The notes beneath the pieces were generated by a model. It worked only from the letters and a program-made list of their open reading frames with translations, ran no database searches and was not told the DNA's origin. The translations under genes were made by a program, and so were the position numbers. From positions 744,001 through 808,000 of the forward strand of contig BSYQ01000009.1 in the NCBI GenBank assembly GCA_030272585.1: a stretch of 64,000 nucleotides of DNA, written 5' to 3'. Position 1 is the stretch's first letter. Each line of letters opens with the position of its first letter. Below, piece by piece: positions 1 to 12,772 of this stretch. This stretch comes from Bryopsis sp. KO-2023 (taxonomy: Eukaryota > Chlorophyta > Ulvophyceae > Bryopsidales > Bryopsidaceae).

Positions 1-425
1 GAACTACGAATGGTGGGTTTCGGCGTGGAGCCTTATCCAGTGTAGAATGCATTCGAGATTCGATTGCATGTGTGTTCCCCATTGGGTATTCGTAACGGTC
101 GTTACATTTCCCTGCTGTATGCACGATTAAGTCTACAACCCCCTTCAAGACATGGATATGCTGTTTGCAAAACTTGATTTTTTTCTGTAAGAAAAAAAGA
201 AAAGAAACAGAGTTCTGGACTGATTGTCGAATTTCATGATCTGAATCCAAGAACTGATCTGTGGAAATGTAGATATCGAATTCCTGAGATGTGAAACAGG
301 ACTGTAGGGGAACATGAAAATTCACAAATTTTTTTGTGGAGTTTTGCCTCCTTGGGTTATATATATATATAGCGATTCCAAATACGTGTCCTGTGAATTT
401 CAAGAATAAGCAATCTTGGTTTCAG
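1..425. other. Unassigned 5' flank or intron
   Basis: No confident exon is visible here. The last bases before 426 are a clean 3' splice site (a T-rich stretch ending in cag), so most of this stretch is probably an intron of the pol theta-type helicase gene that begins at 426. The start codon and N-terminal exons of that gene were not found here and probably lie upstream of the window. Confidence 0.4.
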
Positions 426-3400
426 GGCTCCCTGTCTGACTGGGGCTTGCCCTCAGCAGTAGTGCAAGCGTACAGCAAGAAGGGGGTCCGCAACCTTTAT
501 CCATGGCAAGCAGCAGCTCTTCAAGAAGGAATTTGTGGCCATAACCTCCTGTTTTGCGCTCCTACATCGGGTAAACTCAGTTCGTGAAATTTGGCAAAAA
601 ATGTGATTTGAAATGGGCTCAGATTGTGTTTGTTTAAGTCCTGTTTGACAGAAGATTGCCCCGTGGCCGAGAGTCCCATTTTTTTGAGCGAATTTTACAT
701 TTTGCATTACTGTGGTGGATTCCAGTCAGTGGGGCTGTCTAACCACTCCATCCTCCTCCTGACCATCACTTTTTAACCATGTTTTATCTACAATTGATAA
801 TGCCGTTCATGGAACCCAATCCAATGATTGGTGGATTGCCAGATCAATATTTTGAATACCGGTTGCTTTGCAGGTGGTAAGAGCCTCGTTGCAGAAGTGC
901 TGCTGATCAATCGGTTGATGGCTCCATGTCAGACCCCAAGGCAAAGGAGAAGCTTGCCAGTGGTAAAACCTGAATCACTTAAACAACAAACCCAGCCTTC
1001 ATTCTGAATTTCCAAATCATTTTCCCTGAAGTAAAAGATCTGTGAAAAAGTGTATCTAATATGTTTTCAAAACGTTTTTTTCCCTCTTTTATGCAGGCCC
1101 CTCCTCGATGCCTGTTTGTTCTTCCATTTGTCAGCATTGTTATTGAAAAATCAGGCCACCTCAAAAATATTCTCAATCCAGTTGGGTTGCAAGTACAAGG
1201 ATATTTTGGGGATGATCGAACGGCTGTTCTCAAACCTCAGGTCAGCACTGCTTCGCAGAAAAACGAACACGCAGGGCTCTTTTGCATTTTTTTTGTTTGT
1301 TTATTTGAGTTTTAAGGCATTTTACCTTCTATTTCTGAGTAATAAGCCATCCGATAATCACAGCTTTGCATCAATGCAGTAATTGTTGCCAGGAATGGGT
1401 TTTTTTTTTACGGATTGCAGGGCGAGAGTGTGGCAGTGTGTACGATGGAGAAAGCGAATGTAGCTGTGAACAAACTGATGGAGGAAGGGCGGCTGGGGGA
1501 AATTTCATGCGTTATAGTGGACGAAGCCCATATGCTGGGGGATGAACGAAGGTAAGGCAAAAACTTCGGAGAAAATTTTCAACACGAACCAAGCTCTATC
1601 TTCGTGTTCATTTTATAAAAAAAAGAAGCCAAGGCTGTGGGTGTAGAACCCCAAAATATCATTATCAGCTGTTTTTTTGTTTTCATTTTCTCTACGAATT
1701 GTTATGGATCGCTGCACCTTAAAATTTGAGAACCAAATTAATGCACATTGCTCATGTGCTTTTTTTCTTTCTTTTTGATCGTGTTCGCTCAGGGGCTCAG
1801 CTTTGGAGCTCATGCTGACCAAGATTCTGTACTCCGTTACAAACTGTCAAATCGTTGCTATGTCAGCCACAATGAGCGGTTTAGAAACCATGCGATCCTG
1901 GCTGAAGGCCCGGCTCTTTGTGACAAATTACAGGCCTGTCCCGTTGGATCAACATGTCGTTCGAGATGGAAAGGTAAGTGCTTCTTCTCGATTGCTTATC
2001 ATTGAGTTTTTCTTGTTTCAATCTATTGACATGCTTGGGGCCGGAAAGTTCTGTCAAGAATTGCCACACTTGTTTTTGCAATGCAGATTTACAAATTGAA
2101 GACTGGAGAGAAAGCAGGCAGCCGAAGCAACCCATCAGCCCCGGATGAATCGTTTCAACAAATAAGGCAACTCGCGCAGTCTCATGATCGAGATCGGGAT
2201 CGGCTGGTTCCGTTGGTGGCAGAAGCTGTCAGCAGAAAAGAGTCGGTCCTGGTTTTTTGCCAAAGCAGAAAACAGTGTGAAAATTGTGCCCGGATGCTGT
2301 GTGAATTCCTGCCTGGTGCTTGTCATCTGCATGAGGTTGCCGAAACAAAAGAGCACGAGAAAAGAAAGCCAGCGGTTCAAAGGGAAAATCTCGTCCGGCG
2401 ATTACAGGTGTCAAACGTGCTGTGCATAACTTAAAAAAGTTTCTAATTTTTCTTGATCGAATCCGAAACAATTTGAAAAAAGAGGGCTGAAAAAGAAAAG
2501 AAACACCGGTGTTTTTTCTTTCGGATAAAATGCAAGCCTGCATTACCCAACAATACCTGCCATTGGTTCTCTTTAGTTTTTAATGTTCACTTAAGATTTT
2601 CTTTAAATATATAATGTATTTTATCAACCCGTGCATCCCATTCACTGTGCAAAATTTGATTGATTCTTTAACACAGCGGCTGTTTCGTTCTAAGGACTCG
2701 ATGGTAGGCTATCCAAACCCTTTGCTGGAAAAGCTCGTGCAAAACGGAGTTGGGTACCACCATGCTGGGATGACTAAACAGGAAAGAAATTGCGTCGAAG
2801 ACGGCTTTCGTGGGGGGGCCCTGTCTGTGATCACAGCAACCACCACACTGGCGGCTGGGGTGAACCTCCCAGCCCACAGAGTCATTCTCAGGAGTCTCAA
2901 ACAGGGAATATCGGAATTAGATAGAGGTCAGTATTTGCAGATGGTGGGAAGAGCAGGAAGGGCAGGCCAGGCTTCCAGGGGGGAATCTTTTATTATTGCG
3001 AGGTATGCCTTTGGTCGGAGAATGTGATTCAGCTGCCACCCCATTCGAAGTCCTTTCCAAATGTGGGCTCTGTGGAAATTTGAAAAACATAAGTGGCTGA
3101 GTATTTTGTTCGAGTATTTTGTGCTGGTTGACACAGCAGCAGATATGGTTTCGCTTCTTTTCACCTGTAATTGGAATCGTTATCTGACTGACATGCAGAA
3201 AAAGTAAAGCTACTTCTTCAAACTCAAAATTGACCTTTGAAATAAAGATGCACCCCTCCCCTCGACAGTTCCACGAAATTGTCCATAGCGTGTTTTATCA
3301 GGCCTGCTGATGAATTTTGGATTATTTTTTTGTTGTGTTCCCTTCAGGGCCGACGGTAGCGACTCTATGAAAATTCGTAGACTATTGATGGCACCGCTTC

Positions 3401-6071
3401 CATGTCTGACTAGCCGCTTGCTGCCAGACAGCGTTCGACTGAATGGTAAAATAGACAGAATCGATGACATTGTGATTTCAAACGACGACAGTCGACAGAT
3501 TCAAAGAATTTTGCTGGAGGGGATCGCCTGTGGGTCAGTGGCTTGCCCTGAAGACGTGCGACGGCTAATTACCAGCACATTTGTTTGCCACCAGGTGAAA
3601 TTTTTTCGTGGATCGTTACTGTAAGCCTTTTTGCATAGTGTTCATTTTTGCATGTCTCATTGAATTTCAACACATTGAATCTTTTTTTTTTTTTTTGGGG
3701 GGGGGGGTCGAGAAATAAGATTAAACCACCAATGCATTTTTTTTGGGGGGGAATTTTTAGATTGTTCATGTCGAATTCTCAGGAGGATAATTGATTTCTT
3801 TTTTTCAGAATTGGAAATTTGAAAGAAAAAAAATAGCTGCTTCTTTTTGAAGTTTTCTTCAGTTCTCGGCGTGCCTGACTCAGATGGATTTTATCAATTA
3901 GCACTAACCCTTGAATGGTGCCAACTCCTGAATGTCACTTATTCTTGATTTTATTTTTTTTTGTGGGTTAGGCTCCATTTGCTGTCGTGGCAAAATTCAC
4001 AGTGACAGCCCTTCGCTCTTTACAAACGTCAGAATTGATTCGATGGAGACAAAACCCCACCCCACCAGACGATAACATCAGTCCATTAAGAAACGGAAAA
4101 TGGGAACCCATGCCCAGGGGGAAAGCAATCTATGCCAGCAGTCTAGCAATGAGCGATGCCTTGCGGCTGTATGACAGCCTGAAAATGGCCAGAAGTCACC
4201 TGGTATTGGACGATATTTGCCATGCGATTTTCGTGGTCATGTTGCATTTCCCCTTTGAATCGATTTGCGACTGGGTATGGTGGCAAGACGTTTTGAAAGG
4301 GATGTCCCCCAGTCGACGGTGAGTTTTCGTTGTTTTTCTCTGATGGCCTGTTGCAAATACCCGATAAATACATACCTTCTGTGTAGAAAGTATGTGACTT
4401 GAAGCATTTTTTCGCTTTCCCCCACCGTGGGTTTCCAGGCGAATTGCCGAAGTTGTCGGAGTCCGGCTGAAAGACATTGAGATGTACATGGTTTACCCTG
4501 TCAAGAAAGCCACTCAACTAAGTCACGCACGATTCGCTGCTGCTTGTGCAATAGCCGATGTCATTCAAGGAGGGGATATTTATGGGGTGGTGGAGAAATG
4601 GGGCCGGAGGGAAACCGCCACCGAATCAGGGATTTCTGCCGGACAATTTCAGAATTTGCAAGGGGATGTGGCAAAGTGGGCCAGCATGGCGGCGCTCATG
4701 TGCCAGGCGACAGGTGCTTGACAATGACTGTGAATTGATGGAAATTTTATTGCTGGACTTTAGATTCGGAGCAAAAATATGCTTGAGGAGAAGAATATGC
4801 CTTTTGTTTTTTGTGTGTCAGACTGGTGGGCATTGGAGGAGGTAATGAATCGACTGGCCGAACAAGCCATCGTTGGTAGTCCTCCGGAGCTGATGGACCT
4901 GATGCGAATTAAGGTGGCTATATATCAGAACCCTTACACACCCTTCTGTTTGTTGCATCCATGATTATATATGCAACTGAGACAATTCGTAAGGTATTCG
5001 CTTTGCTTTTTCGAGGAACCTATGTCTGTCCCAAGGGCTCGTGCGTTGTTCAAGAAGGGTATAACATGTGCTAGGGCGTTGGCGGCAGCGCCGGTGGAAG
5101 ATATTGAGAAAATCCTGGCCTCGTGCATACCCAAGAAGAAAAAGAAACAGTCTGAAGCGAAACAAAGCATCCAGGTATGGTGTCCTTGATTTGGGTCTTT
5201 TGCAGAAAGAAAAACGGATCCGTCTGTGATGCATTGACTGCACATGTTCAAGAAAACAAGGGGTTCCATAAAACAATCAAGAACAAGCCCTTCACAAAAT
5301 GGAACAAAAAAATCATCCTCACGGAATGATGCCGCCCTGTTCATTATCAGAAAACACAGCGAGGTTGTTCATATAGAGATATATATATCGCTGACACCTG
5401 ATATTTGTGCATGCCTTGCATTGGTTGGTTCTCTGATTGGTGTGGTTTGTTCAATCGGTGGATTCTGTGAACAGAATTTGTTTGTTTTTTTCATGTCAAG
5501 ATCGGATTGACAGGGAATGCAGGGCAGAATGCTGTCATACGTCGAGCAGCAGTTTCAATTTTGAATGGGGCCCGAGATTTGTTGTTGAATGAGGCCAAAG
5601 AGGCAGAGGAGGCGGCATCCAGAGTTTTACGATGCGTGTCAGTTGAGGTGAGTCAACTGATGAGCCGAAACGATTGCAGGAACTGTTGACAGATAGATTT
5701 TTTAATTTTGCATAGTGAATACTATAATAATAATGAAAAACTGGGCAACCAGGCGTATTCTGATTCAGCTGATTCATGCATGCTGTGGTTGAAAAGCCAC
5801 TGATATCTGCCATGTGATAAAATGAATACTAGCGTCTCGTGAAAGCAATTAGTTTCCTGATGCACTCTTAAAGAGGAAAAAAAAAACCTTTCTCTGAAAG
5901 GAAAGCGATATTCTTGGTTGGTTTGATGGCAAGCTTCAAAAAAACATTTGTGAGTGGAGCCCACTGGTTTTTTTCCAGGCTTGCAAATCGATTGCATCCG
6001 AAGCAGCGAGGTCGACCCAACTGGGAACGCCAGGATTCAAACGGCGCAGATTCTCATTTCATTCAGCCTAG
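426..6071 (+). CDS. POLQ: DNA polymerase theta-type helicase, no polymerase domain (5' partial)
   Basis: Superfamily 2 DNA helicase of the Ski2-like/pol theta group, which acts in microhomology-mediated double-strand break repair. Exons by eye: 426-570, 874-962, 1097-1240, 1421-1551, 1793-1973, 2087-2407, 2677-3002, 3348-3594, 3972-4318, 4439-4713, 4822-4913, 5016-5174, 5528-5647, 5979-6071. Phases agree across all junctions and give 889 residues plus stop. Visible motifs: Walker A PTSGGKS (about residue 45), DEAH box VDEAHMLGD (about 160), SAT (about 193), and helicase motif VI QMVGRAGRAG (about 424). Winged-helix and ratchet/HhH-like regions follow. The text around Walker A and the DEAH box resembles human POLQ more than HELQ. 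Translation stops at TAG 6069-6071 straight after the helicase region, and no family A polymerase follows in the next 1.6 kb. The N-terminus lies outside the model. HELQ is the main alternative. Confidence 0.85.
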
Positions 6072-7690
6072 AGGGATGAGTAATGGTTTTCAGAGCAGAG
6101 AACATTTAGGTTTAGGATCAGGGAGGACAGACAGAAACAACAGCAGGATGATAGATATCAGACCATAGAATAGATAAAGTTCCTTGTTTAGCCAGAAAGA
6201 CTGTAGGGTATAGCCAGGTGGACAACCTGGGCGAGCATTCTCAATCGAAGTTTTCGATTTTCAAGAATTTGGGATTTGTAACATGTAGCATTCAGTGTTT
6301 TGTCCCTGGATCTCCATAGAATCACTCTCGCACGGAGACTGATTCAATCAGTACAATGAATACAATAAATCTACTGGTGGATTCAGCAATCCCCACACAT
6401 GAAAACTTTGAAAATCGTTTTTTTCCGAGATCAGATAAAAAAAATATCACAAGTTTGTCAAGGAGTTTGGAAGCCCCAAAAATCATATGGAAGCAAAGAA
6501 TTCACAGCTACATGAGAATATTGAATGCTGATACACTGGTGGGTTGGGATGGATGGTGAACGAACTTCAAAATCTAATGAAACCACCAAACTTCATTTTT
6601 CGAATCATTAAATATTTTTTATTCTTATTCCTCCAAAATAAAACCAAAATCTCAGCTCTTTGGCCGACAGTACTCGTACATATCTACAGTTCGCAATAAA
6701 GTCAGCCAACTGGAGCAAGATGATTCATCCAGGTTCCTGAATAGCATTATCGTAACAATTCTACGTCCAAGAGCATCTGTAACAGCTTCAAAACCCAACT
6801 AAAAAGAATCTCAATCACTGAATCACCCCTCCCCCCCTAACAAAAAAACAAAAAACCAACCTGGAAACACAAAAATGCATGCAACCGGGTACCAAAACCC
6901 CACACATTCCACCCACACCTCCTCCCTATTGCGATCCATTTGAAATTATCCTGCAGAATCCAAGTTCCAAGAAGGGATTTGTATCATTTCTCTTTTTTTT
7001 TTTTTTTGAGATTGTTTTTGTTTTTTTGTTTTTTTATCTGCTTGTTTCTCGCTCATAAAATCGGCCACACAGGATTTGCTGTTCATTATTTGACATTGAG
7101 GAAAACACACTCTCCCACCCCCACCCCCCTCTACCCATTTCTCAAAAAAAAAAAAATGAAAAACAAAGATAAAGATAAAACACCATGCCTCTTTTTCGGT
7201 CATCCTGCTGAGTGGGTACATCAAAATTATTGTACATATCGTTCAGCACCAACTCGCACACATAAAATACTTTCTCTCTCTCTCTTTGTGTTCCTCTCTT
7301 TGGCCCCTTTGTTTCTATTTTTGTAGCTCCTCCACTGCGTATGCATATATACACATGCATCCAATCACACAACTCACTCCCAGCTTTTTTTTGTCCTTTT
7401 TTTCCGATTTTTCGGGGTTTTTTTTCGCTCCATTTCTTTTTTTTTCTCCTTTGAGAATGCAAGTCATCAATTCAAATTTTGTGAAATCGACCATGTTTTT
7501 TTTGTAAAGTCTTCCTTTTTTTTCTGGTGAAACAACACCCCAATTGTCAGGAAATCGACTCACAGCAGAGCATCCGAATGAAGCCCGTCCAATTACATAC
7601 CACCCTCTCTATTGAGGATATAACCAATATATACGTACATTCAACCAGAATTGAATATCGAGGTGCTCCAATCAAAAAGTTCCCAGTCAA
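6072..7690. other. Intergenic region between convergent genes
   Basis: No gene supported. This separates the 3' ends of the helicase (+) and the FAS1-amidase gene (-), so it should hold both 3' untranslated regions. From about 6990 to 7460 it is rich in T, A and C homopolymer runs, which leave chance ORFs of up to 128 codons on both strands. Those ORFs are low-complexity Phe/Leu/Lys translations and are not believable. Confidence 0.6.
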
Positions 7691-10600
7691 TCAATCGGAG
7701 CCTCCGATGCGATTCCAAGAAAGCTTGATAGTGGGCTCCTCCCCCCCCAAAGTCCGGACAGTACCATCCTGAACCACCCACAGGTTAAAAAAGCATCAGT
7801 ACTATGTTTCACAATTGGAAAACAAACAATTTCTCGAATGCCAAAACGAAATCTTGAATCATAGACCCTATCAAATATGTGGGTTTCTCTTAGCACTTCT
7901 GTGCCATTGGTAAAAACGTATTTAAGAAATGAAATGAATTTAAGTGCCCATCCTTTCACGGGTAATCAATGGGTGCAATATATAGACCTGCCCCATTGTG
8001 TTCCCTTACTTACCAAATCGCACTTGCTGAAGGGTAGGCAAAGGTCCAGCACTCTTTTCTCCACCTTGTCGATCGGGGGTCGCATCAAATGGTTCTTTGT
8101 CTCGGACTGATACGCTTGACCGATGGCCAGAACCTTGTAGTCGTCGAAAGGAAGCCCCAAGATTGCCTAACACACTTCCATCATTTCAACCCATTTGAAA
8201 AATATAGAGACCCCACAGGAAACAAAAATCTAGACCACTAAATCTGAGAGAAAATAACCTCCCTCTCCCTCCATTGAACAGCTTCAATTTCAATCGTCAA
8301 CCTCATCTATTTGAGAGTTGATGCAAAAAACAAGCAGAAACCTGAATTCTGCCGGTGAGATAGAACATACATGTCCATGCTAGGATATACCTGCGCAGCT
8401 GGATCTTTTCTTGGGCTTCCATCGCTTCCTCTCAAGCTGGCATAGCCTGTGGGAAACACAATTTGAGGCAATCCGAGCACATTGCCCATGGCCCCCTCTC
8501 CCCCTTTGCCTCGAGCAGGAACTATGACCCCATCCAAGCCATCCATGGCTTCGTGAACTTCTCGCATCAGTCTACCTCTGGCTCTACAGAACCAGAAACG
8601 GAACGAAGATTTTTCACAAATAAAAACAATCTGTTCATCGTCAGATGCTTTTTAGGATGAGGATGGTGTAAAGCAGTGGAGATTTCTTTTCCTCCAAGAA
8701 ACAGGGGCGCCCACCTGTTTGCTTGAATGTACTCAACAGCAGGAATGAAACGGGCACTTCGAATGTAGGAAGGCCATTTGTGCTGTTCACGCATGTGGGA
8801 ACTCTTTTCGCTACGTAGCCATTGGTCAAAATGAGCCCCGGCCTCAGACCCCAAAATGGTGTTCATCAACGCCTCCGCAGGGACCGTCAGATTGAACTTC
8901 ATGGGGATCATGTTTGCCCCCAGTTCAGCCAGAACCTCAACAACCTGTTTCATGCCAAAATGGAAAAAAAAAAAAATCAGGAGGAGTTGATGCACACTGC
9001 ATAGCTGACATCTACGCACCCAGTCAGACAAAACAATGTCGCTTTTCCTCCTTTTTCTCATTTCGGATATTGGGTTGGGCTGGTTTTTGAAACAGAGCTT
9101 ACATTGGCATCAGAATCTGTCGAGTAGCCAATCTTGAGTGCGGCAATGTCCACTTTCTGAGGATCATGAAGCTGCGCCTCCACAGCGCTGGGGTCTTGAG
9201 GATCCCGGCCTTGCATGACATCCACAACTGCTGCACAATCCAAGGCTTCCCGGCAAAATGCCCCCACTTTATCCTGAGGAAAGAAAATCACGCAACAACA
9301 AAAATAACTTGTAAGTTTCTCAAACGCAAACCCACATGGAGTGCCCTGCCTTTGCAATGCCTCTGTTTCAGCAGGAAAAATCAGGTTGGCAGAGAAAATG
9401 CATGTTTACATGAGATTGCCCCCTCATTTGTACACACCAGTGTAGATGCCAGTGTCATGACTCCAGTCCGACCGATGGATCCAAATGTCGGCCTGAATCC
9501 AGTTACCCCCATGGTTTCTGATGGACACGACATGGAGCCCCAGGTTTCAGTTCCAATAGCAAATGGAACAAGGCCCGCCACCGTGGCAGCACCTATACAA
9601 CACACTCACCTCACACTTTTCCCCCTAATTCTCTTCTTTCAAGTGACGCAAAGCTGGTTGCTTCAGGAAAATAACCATTTTCAGCAGGCATCATCTTAAA
9701 TATCAACACAGGAGCTAAGAAAACGAGCCCAGGATATATCAAACAATGAAGAATGAGAAATGGTACGTGGTTTTTGGCATGCCTGAGCCCGAGGAGGAGC
9801 CGCAACTTCCTTCAGCAATGTTCCATGGGTTTTTGGTTCTGCCTCCAAACCAGACATCCCCCCAGGCCATTGCTCCAGTGGCAAGTTTAGCAATCAAAAC
9901 GGCACCAGATTTTTTCAATTTCTCGTAGCACCATGCACCCTTGGGAAACGTCTGAATCGACCAAAAAAAACCCGTAAAACGAAACGCTATGGGGTTTGAA
10001 GTTCCATTCATGAAAAAAATCATTGAACAAATTTTCTCTGCCTACAGGCACCAAGGATGAGTTTCCCCAAAGGAACAGGATATCGAAATTTAACCTCAAA
10101 TGTTGAACAGCAATCTGCATAAACTTTCACTTGTGAGAAAATGAGGATGAATTTCAACAGGCACTGCAATTTGACGAACCTGATTTCCGTATGGAGCAGC
10201 CCCCCATGTTGTCGGATATTCTGGGACTGCAATCAAATCCTTGAGACCATAGGGAATTCCGTGTAGAATGCTTCTGAATTTTCCTTTTCTTATTTCGGAG
10301 TCAGCCACGGCCGCCTGCTCCATTGCCAAATCCTCCGTGAAAGTCACCACCGTCTCGAGCACCGCATCATATCTGAAAATCAACCCAACAATTACAGATC
10401 AAATTGTCTAGTTTGCATTCAGGTGGTTGGGAGGAACATCTGGAAGATTCTTACTTTCGCATGCGGCCAAGAAAAAGCTTTGTGAGCTGGATCGATGTGA
10501 CATTCCCTTGACGAAGCAAAGCAGCCAGTTGGAAAACCTGCAAGCACATCCCCACTACCATTCAACCACCCATTTCGACCCTCAAAATAGCTAATCTTTC

Positions 10601-12772
10601 CAGCCATACGATTCCCCCCCTGCCCCCCTTTTTTTTTGCATTAGACAGCATTGCAGAAATCTCAATCCACTTTTCTGGCAACCCTGATGAATCGGAGAGC
10701 AAAACCCATCTGATAAAGGAAATGTCCATTGCAAAACAAAACAAAATCATCAAACCCATTTGTTCAACGGAGCTGGGCTCACCGTCATATACGCTAAATC
10801 TTCTTCGTCTTTCGGGAGTTTGACATTTTTTGGGATGTTCCATTCTATATCTGGAATCACGATGGGGTTGAGTCCGGAATGGTCGAGCCTGCGCTTCCGA
10901 CGCCCCTTTTCTCTTTTCGATTGAAGGGCAGAGTTCATCATCATTCCAGCGAGCCCATGTCGCTTCTCGGGCAATATGGGATTAAACACCAGGATGCTGG
11001 GGTCGTTCACAGCCCCATCTTCCAGTTCCAAAGCCCGAACCTTTCTAAAGCAGTTTACGTTCTCGCTGACCTCCTCCACCAACACTTCTCTCTAAAAGGG
11101 GAAAAAAAAAGAACAGGCTCAGCCCAAAAAACAACAACAAAACTGCAGAAGCTGTTGATCTACATACCCTGTTAATCCCTCTAAGAATGGTTCGCATTTT
11201 GTTCAGTTATGGGAAAAAAAAAGGAAAATTTTGCTAGAAAGTTTGGAAGCGAGCTTGTCACATCATATTTAACGAAACGACCCACTTTACTATTTATCTT
11301 CAATTTTTGAAGGATTTTTCCCCATCATATTCCTGTGATGGCCCAGTTTTACCTGTGGCTTTGAAAAGGGGCCAACATCTTCGGCCAGCTCCGCAAAGGC
11401 AATTACTGAAGTGTTGAGTCGGCTATAGTCCACCAAAATCGAGTCGATAACAACCACAAGACCATTATCCGCTTGAACGACTGCGTCTTTTTCAACCAGC
11501 CGAGCACCACCTATTCTCAAATCCCATTCGTCCTCATTTTCAACCTGGCCAATCCAAATACAAGATTTTGTTTTTCTGGAGCAATGACCTGGACACTCAT
11601 AAGACTCATACAACCCAAAAAATTGAGTGCCAAAAAAAAAACATGGAAAAAGAGCCAGCGATCGAGGGATTAAAAAAAAACTTTCCAAGAAAAGGAAACC
11701 ATGCCATCTTCCAAGCGCTTTGGACAATATATGCCACTCCCCTTTAATGAACCTGTTGAGATGTGGTGCAAAATGTTATCTGCATTCGTGGTTCATCATT
11801 TTGAATCCCAAAATCAAGGGCTTCATATCCTCACCTTTACTTGAGCCCCATTTACGGCTTCCAACACCATGCCATCCTTAAAGTCTGTCGGAGGCAGCCG
11901 TCCAAAAAAAACTGAAATTCCACAAAAAGAAAGTAAAGCAAACTCCTACGGCTTACAAAAAACATATCCCACTGAAACAAAGTTCAAAATCATCTCGATG
12001 AACCTGTCATAAGCATCAATTTTCCTTTTTTTTCGGCATTTCTTTTACAGCAAAAATATCCAGATCAAACGAATCAAAGAAGGAACAAAAAAAAAAAAAA
12101 CTGCAGGAAATCCCACTGATCGAAACGAAAAGATGCAATGGTAGTTTGCTCACCATGTCTAAAAATAACTTTCTGCACTTGATCCGATGACCTGACCCAT
12201 TCCAGCAGAGTCGTGCAACGCTTTTCATGGCCACACATTAGGCTTCCTTCGCGAATTGCAGAAGTGAAAGCTTTATCCGTCGGTGCCAGAACCGTGTAAG
12301 GCGGTCGATTCAACGGAGATATCACTCCATTCAACGTCAACATGCCCGCAGCAATTACATTCTGAATTACAGCCAAAAAAAATGCAACACAGGTTAGGGT
12401 GCATCTCATCAGCCCTGTTTCGTTGAAACACTTTTACAGATTTTGAACCATACAAACCGCCATGAAGCTGTACAAATCGAGAAGTTTGTTCTGGTGGTGG
12501 AGAAAAATAGTTCATTCATGTTTCAACACGCCTCAGTTTTTTCTTGTTTTGGCTTTCATTCTGGCTTTCATTCTGGGGGAGGGAAGCATGGTCACGCGTG
12601 GTGGATCAATTCCGGAGGTTCCCCGTTTCTTCTATTTTTAGCCCAGTGTCGAAGAACGTACCAGCCTGGGGTCCGAGAGTAGAATCTCGGACACGTCTTT
12701 GCATCGTGCTTGATTCAGCCACGCTATGAACCAAACTGCCACGAAGCCCAACCGCACGATCGCAGACCGCAT
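7691..12772 (-). CDS. Secreted fasciclin (FAS1) domain - amidase fusion protein
   Basis: Fifteen exons: 12772-12662, 12490-12458, 12361-12154, 11911-11835, 11544-11353, 11091-10783, 10537-10455, 10372-10180, 9951-9783, 9592-9438, 9273-9103, 8944-8715, 8577-8391, 8166-8014, 7768-7691. They total 2349 nt (782 residues plus stop) with no phase conflict. Residues 1-22 look like a signal peptide. Residues about 24-200 are a FAS1 domain: TVLAPTDKAF is the typical H1 box, and VVVIDSILV the closing strand. Residues about 208-310 are a basic linker. Residues about 305-782 are an amidase-signature enzyme, with catalytic Lys in HGIPYGLKDL (about 384), the Gly/Ser loop with the cis-Ser (about 450-458), and the nucleophile Ser in GTETWGSM (about 478). 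It closely follows the bacterial 'amidase' subgroup related to GatA. The family hydrolyses amides; the substrate here is unknown. FAS1 domains mediate adhesion outside the cell. The last exon is the least certain. Confidence 0.85.
9593..9782 (-). other. GC-AG intron in the FAS1-amidase gene
   Basis: The junction between the exon ending at 9783 and the exon starting at 9592 needs a GC donor (CAG then GCATGC on the minus strand) and a TATAG acceptor. Only this donor keeps the amidase reading frame across the Gly/Ser loop and gives the expected family spacing. The nearest GT donor, some 20 bases further on, shifts the frame. Confidence 0.6.

Noticed and set aside
6940..7462. Overlapping ORFs on both strands
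   Set aside because: Low-complexity Phe/Leu or Lys translations of homopolymer tracts in a 3' intergenic region.
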